DNA of 5,137 nt, taken from assembly GCA_028287545.1 (NCBI GenBank), contig JAQBPL010000281.1:1-5137 (forward strand), in the 5' to 3' direction. The position numbers and the translations under genes were made by a program. Under the pieces are notes generated by a model. That model did not search any database. It was not told where the DNA came from and saw only the letters and a list, made by a program, of their open reading frames with translations. Position 1 is the stretch's first letter. Every line of letters begins with the position of its first letter. Positions 3,930-5,137 of the stretch are shown piece by piece. Source of the DNA: Vulcanimicrobiota bacterium (lineage in GTDB: Bacteria; Eremiobacterota; Eremiobacteria; Baltobacterales; Baltobacteraceae).

Positions 3930-5137
3930 ATGCCGAAATTCGAGCTCGTTTCGTCGTACCCGCTAGCAGGCGACCAGCCGAAAGCCACGAGCGCCCTCGC
4001 CGAAGGCGTCCTGCGCGGCGATCGTGCGCAGACGCTCCTTGGGGTCACCGGGTCCGGCAAGACGATGGCGATGGCCCGCGTGGTCGAGCTCGTCCAGAAG
4101 CCGACCCTGGTGTTGTGTCACAACAAGACGCTCGCGGCCCAGCTGTGCGCCGAGTTTCGGGACTTCTTCCCGAACAACGCGGTCGAGTATTTCGTCTCGT
4201 ACTTCGACTACTATCAGCCCGAAGCGTACATCGCCCACACCGATACGTACATCGCCAAGGACTCCTCGATCAACGACGAGATCGAACGCCTGCGGCATTC
4301 GGCGACGCAGTCGCTGCTGACGCGGCCCGATACGCTGATCGTGGCTTCGGTCTCGTGCATCTACGGGCTCGGCTCGCCGGCCGACTACATGGAGATGGCC
4401 GCCGACATCAAGGTCGGCGAGACGATCGACCGCGACGATTTCCTACGCAAACTGATCGGCATGCAGTACCGCCGCAACGACTTGAACCTCGTGCGCGGCA
4501 CGTTCCGCGTGCGCGGAGATACGCTGGAGTTCGTGGGGGTCGACGAAGAGCTCGTCCACCGCATCGAATTCTTCGGCGACGAGATCACCGCGATCAACGT
4601 CGTCAACCAGCTCACCGGCGAGTACGTCACCTCGAAGGACGAGCTGAAGATCTTCCCGGCCAAACACTACATCACGCCGGACGAGAAGCTCCGCCGCGCG
4701 ATCGTCTCGATCGAGAACGAGCTCGAAGACCGCCTCAAGTTCTTCAAGGACAACGGGAAGCTGCTCGAGGCGCAGCGCCTCGAACAGCGCACCCGCTACG
4801 ATCTGGACATGCTGCGCGAGGTCGGCTACTGCAACGGGGTCGAGAACTACTCGGGACCGCTTTCCGGCCGCGAATCGGGCTCGACGCCGTGGACGCTGCT
4901 CGACTTTCTGCCGAAGGACTGGCTGCTGCTGGTCGACGAGTCGCACGTCTCGCTGCCGCAGGTGCACGGCATGCACGGCGGAGACCGCTCGCGCAAGCTC
5001 TCGCTGGTGGAACACGGCTTCCGCCTGCCCTCGGCGCTCGACAACCGTCCGCTCACGTTCGACGAGTTCCAAGCGCACCTCAACCAGGTCATCTACGTCT
5101 CGGCGACGCCGGCGACGTACGAGATCGGCAAATCGAG
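3930..5137 (+). CDS. uvrB: Excinuclease ABC subunit B (UvrB), N-terminal 402 codons, cut by the window edge
   Basis: UvrB is the DNA-damage verification helicase-like subunit of nucleotide excision repair: it is loaded by UvrA and recruits UvrC. Seen here: the N-terminal [10 protein letters not shown] (10-19); Walker A GVTGSGKT (38-45); HNKTLAAQL (64-72); the damage-probing beta-hairpin region [16 protein letters not shown] (86-101), with aromatic residues Tyr91, Phe92, Tyr94, Tyr95, Tyr100 and Tyr107; SCIYGLGSP (142-150); NYSGPLSGR (306-314); the Walker B-like DESH (336-339); [12 protein letters not shown] (364-375); and YVSATP (389-394). The remaining helicase motifs and the UvrC-binding C-terminus lie past the right edge, where about 260-300 residues are expected. 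The ATG at 3930 is chosen because homology begins at once after it, though it lacks a Shine-Dalgarno sequence. It is transcribed divergently from the pqq operon with no functional link to it. Confidence 0.98.
   Translation, partial: MPKFELVSSYPLAGDQPKATSALAEGVLRGDRAQTLLGVTGSGKTMAMARVVELVQKPTLVLCHNKTLAAQLCAEFRDFFPNNAVEYFVSYFDYYQPEAYIAHTDTYIAKDSSINDEIERLRHSATQSLLTRPDTLIVASVSCIYGLGSPADYMEMAADIKVGETIDRDDFLRKLIGMQYRRNDLNLVRGTFRVRGDTLEFVGVDEELVHRIEFFGDEITAINVVNQLTGEYVTSKDELKIFPAKHYITPDEKLRRAIVSIENELEDRLKFFKDNGKLLEAQRLEQRTRYDLDMLREVGYCNGVENYSGPLSGRESGSTPWTLLDFLPKDWLLLVDESHVSLPQVHGMHGGDRSRKLSLVEHGFRLPSALDNRPLTFDEFQAHLNQVIYVSATPATYEIGKS

Noticed and set aside
4385..5092. Minus-strand open frames of 81-211 codons opposite uvrB
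   Set aside because: They are antisense to a strongly conserved UvrB sequence and have no recognisable features.

Overview
This is a high-GC bacterial window holding a complete five-gene pyrroloquinoline quinone (PQQ) biosynthesis cluster between two incomplete housekeeping genes. From left to right it contains: the 5' part of prs (ribose-phosphate pyrophosphokinase, minus strand, running off the left edge); a 109-bp gap; pqqB, pqqE, pqqD, pqqC and pqqA, all on the minus strand, so transcribed in the order A-C-D-E-B; a 151-bp divergent intergenic region; and the first 402 codons of uvrB (plus strand, running off the right edge). No RNA genes, insertion sequences, CRISPR arrays or attachment sites were seen.

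The pqq genes look like one operon. PqqA is the 33-residue precursor peptide with the Glu-x3-Tyr core. PqqD is the peptide chaperone that presents PqqA to PqqE, the radical-SAM/SPASM enzyme that cross-links Glu and Tyr. PqqB is the metallo-beta-lactamase-fold hydroxylase. PqqC is the cofactorless oxidase that finishes the quinone. pqqC/pqqD, pqqD/pqqE and pqqE/pqqB each overlap by exactly 4 nt (ATGA, GTGA, GTGA), which suggests translational coupling. pqqA is separated from pqqC by 65 bp holding a GC-rich stem-loop that could make pqqA mRNA more abundant than the rest. No PqqA-cleaving protease (PqqF/PqqG type) and no quinoprotein dehydrogenase lie in the window.

The divergent region has one AT-rich island just upstream of pqqA. 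It matches the classical Fur-box consensus at 15 of 19 positions and overlaps a plausible pqqA -10 element, suggesting iron- or metal-responsive control. uvrB has a -10-like TTATAC placed so that its transcript may be nearly leaderless.

The taxon cannot be fixed from this sequence. The high GC content, GTG starts on prs, pqqE and pqqB, the A-C-D-E-B order, and divergent versions of Prs (FKNDE in place of FSDGE, 5-residue insertion) and PqqC (Met where the family has a key His) argue against a typical proteobacterium. A less-studied, probably environmental phylum such as Eremiobacterota (WPS-2) is a guess only. I do not see a wholly new system. The most interesting points are the PqqC substitution, the putative metal-responsive operator and the operon architecture.
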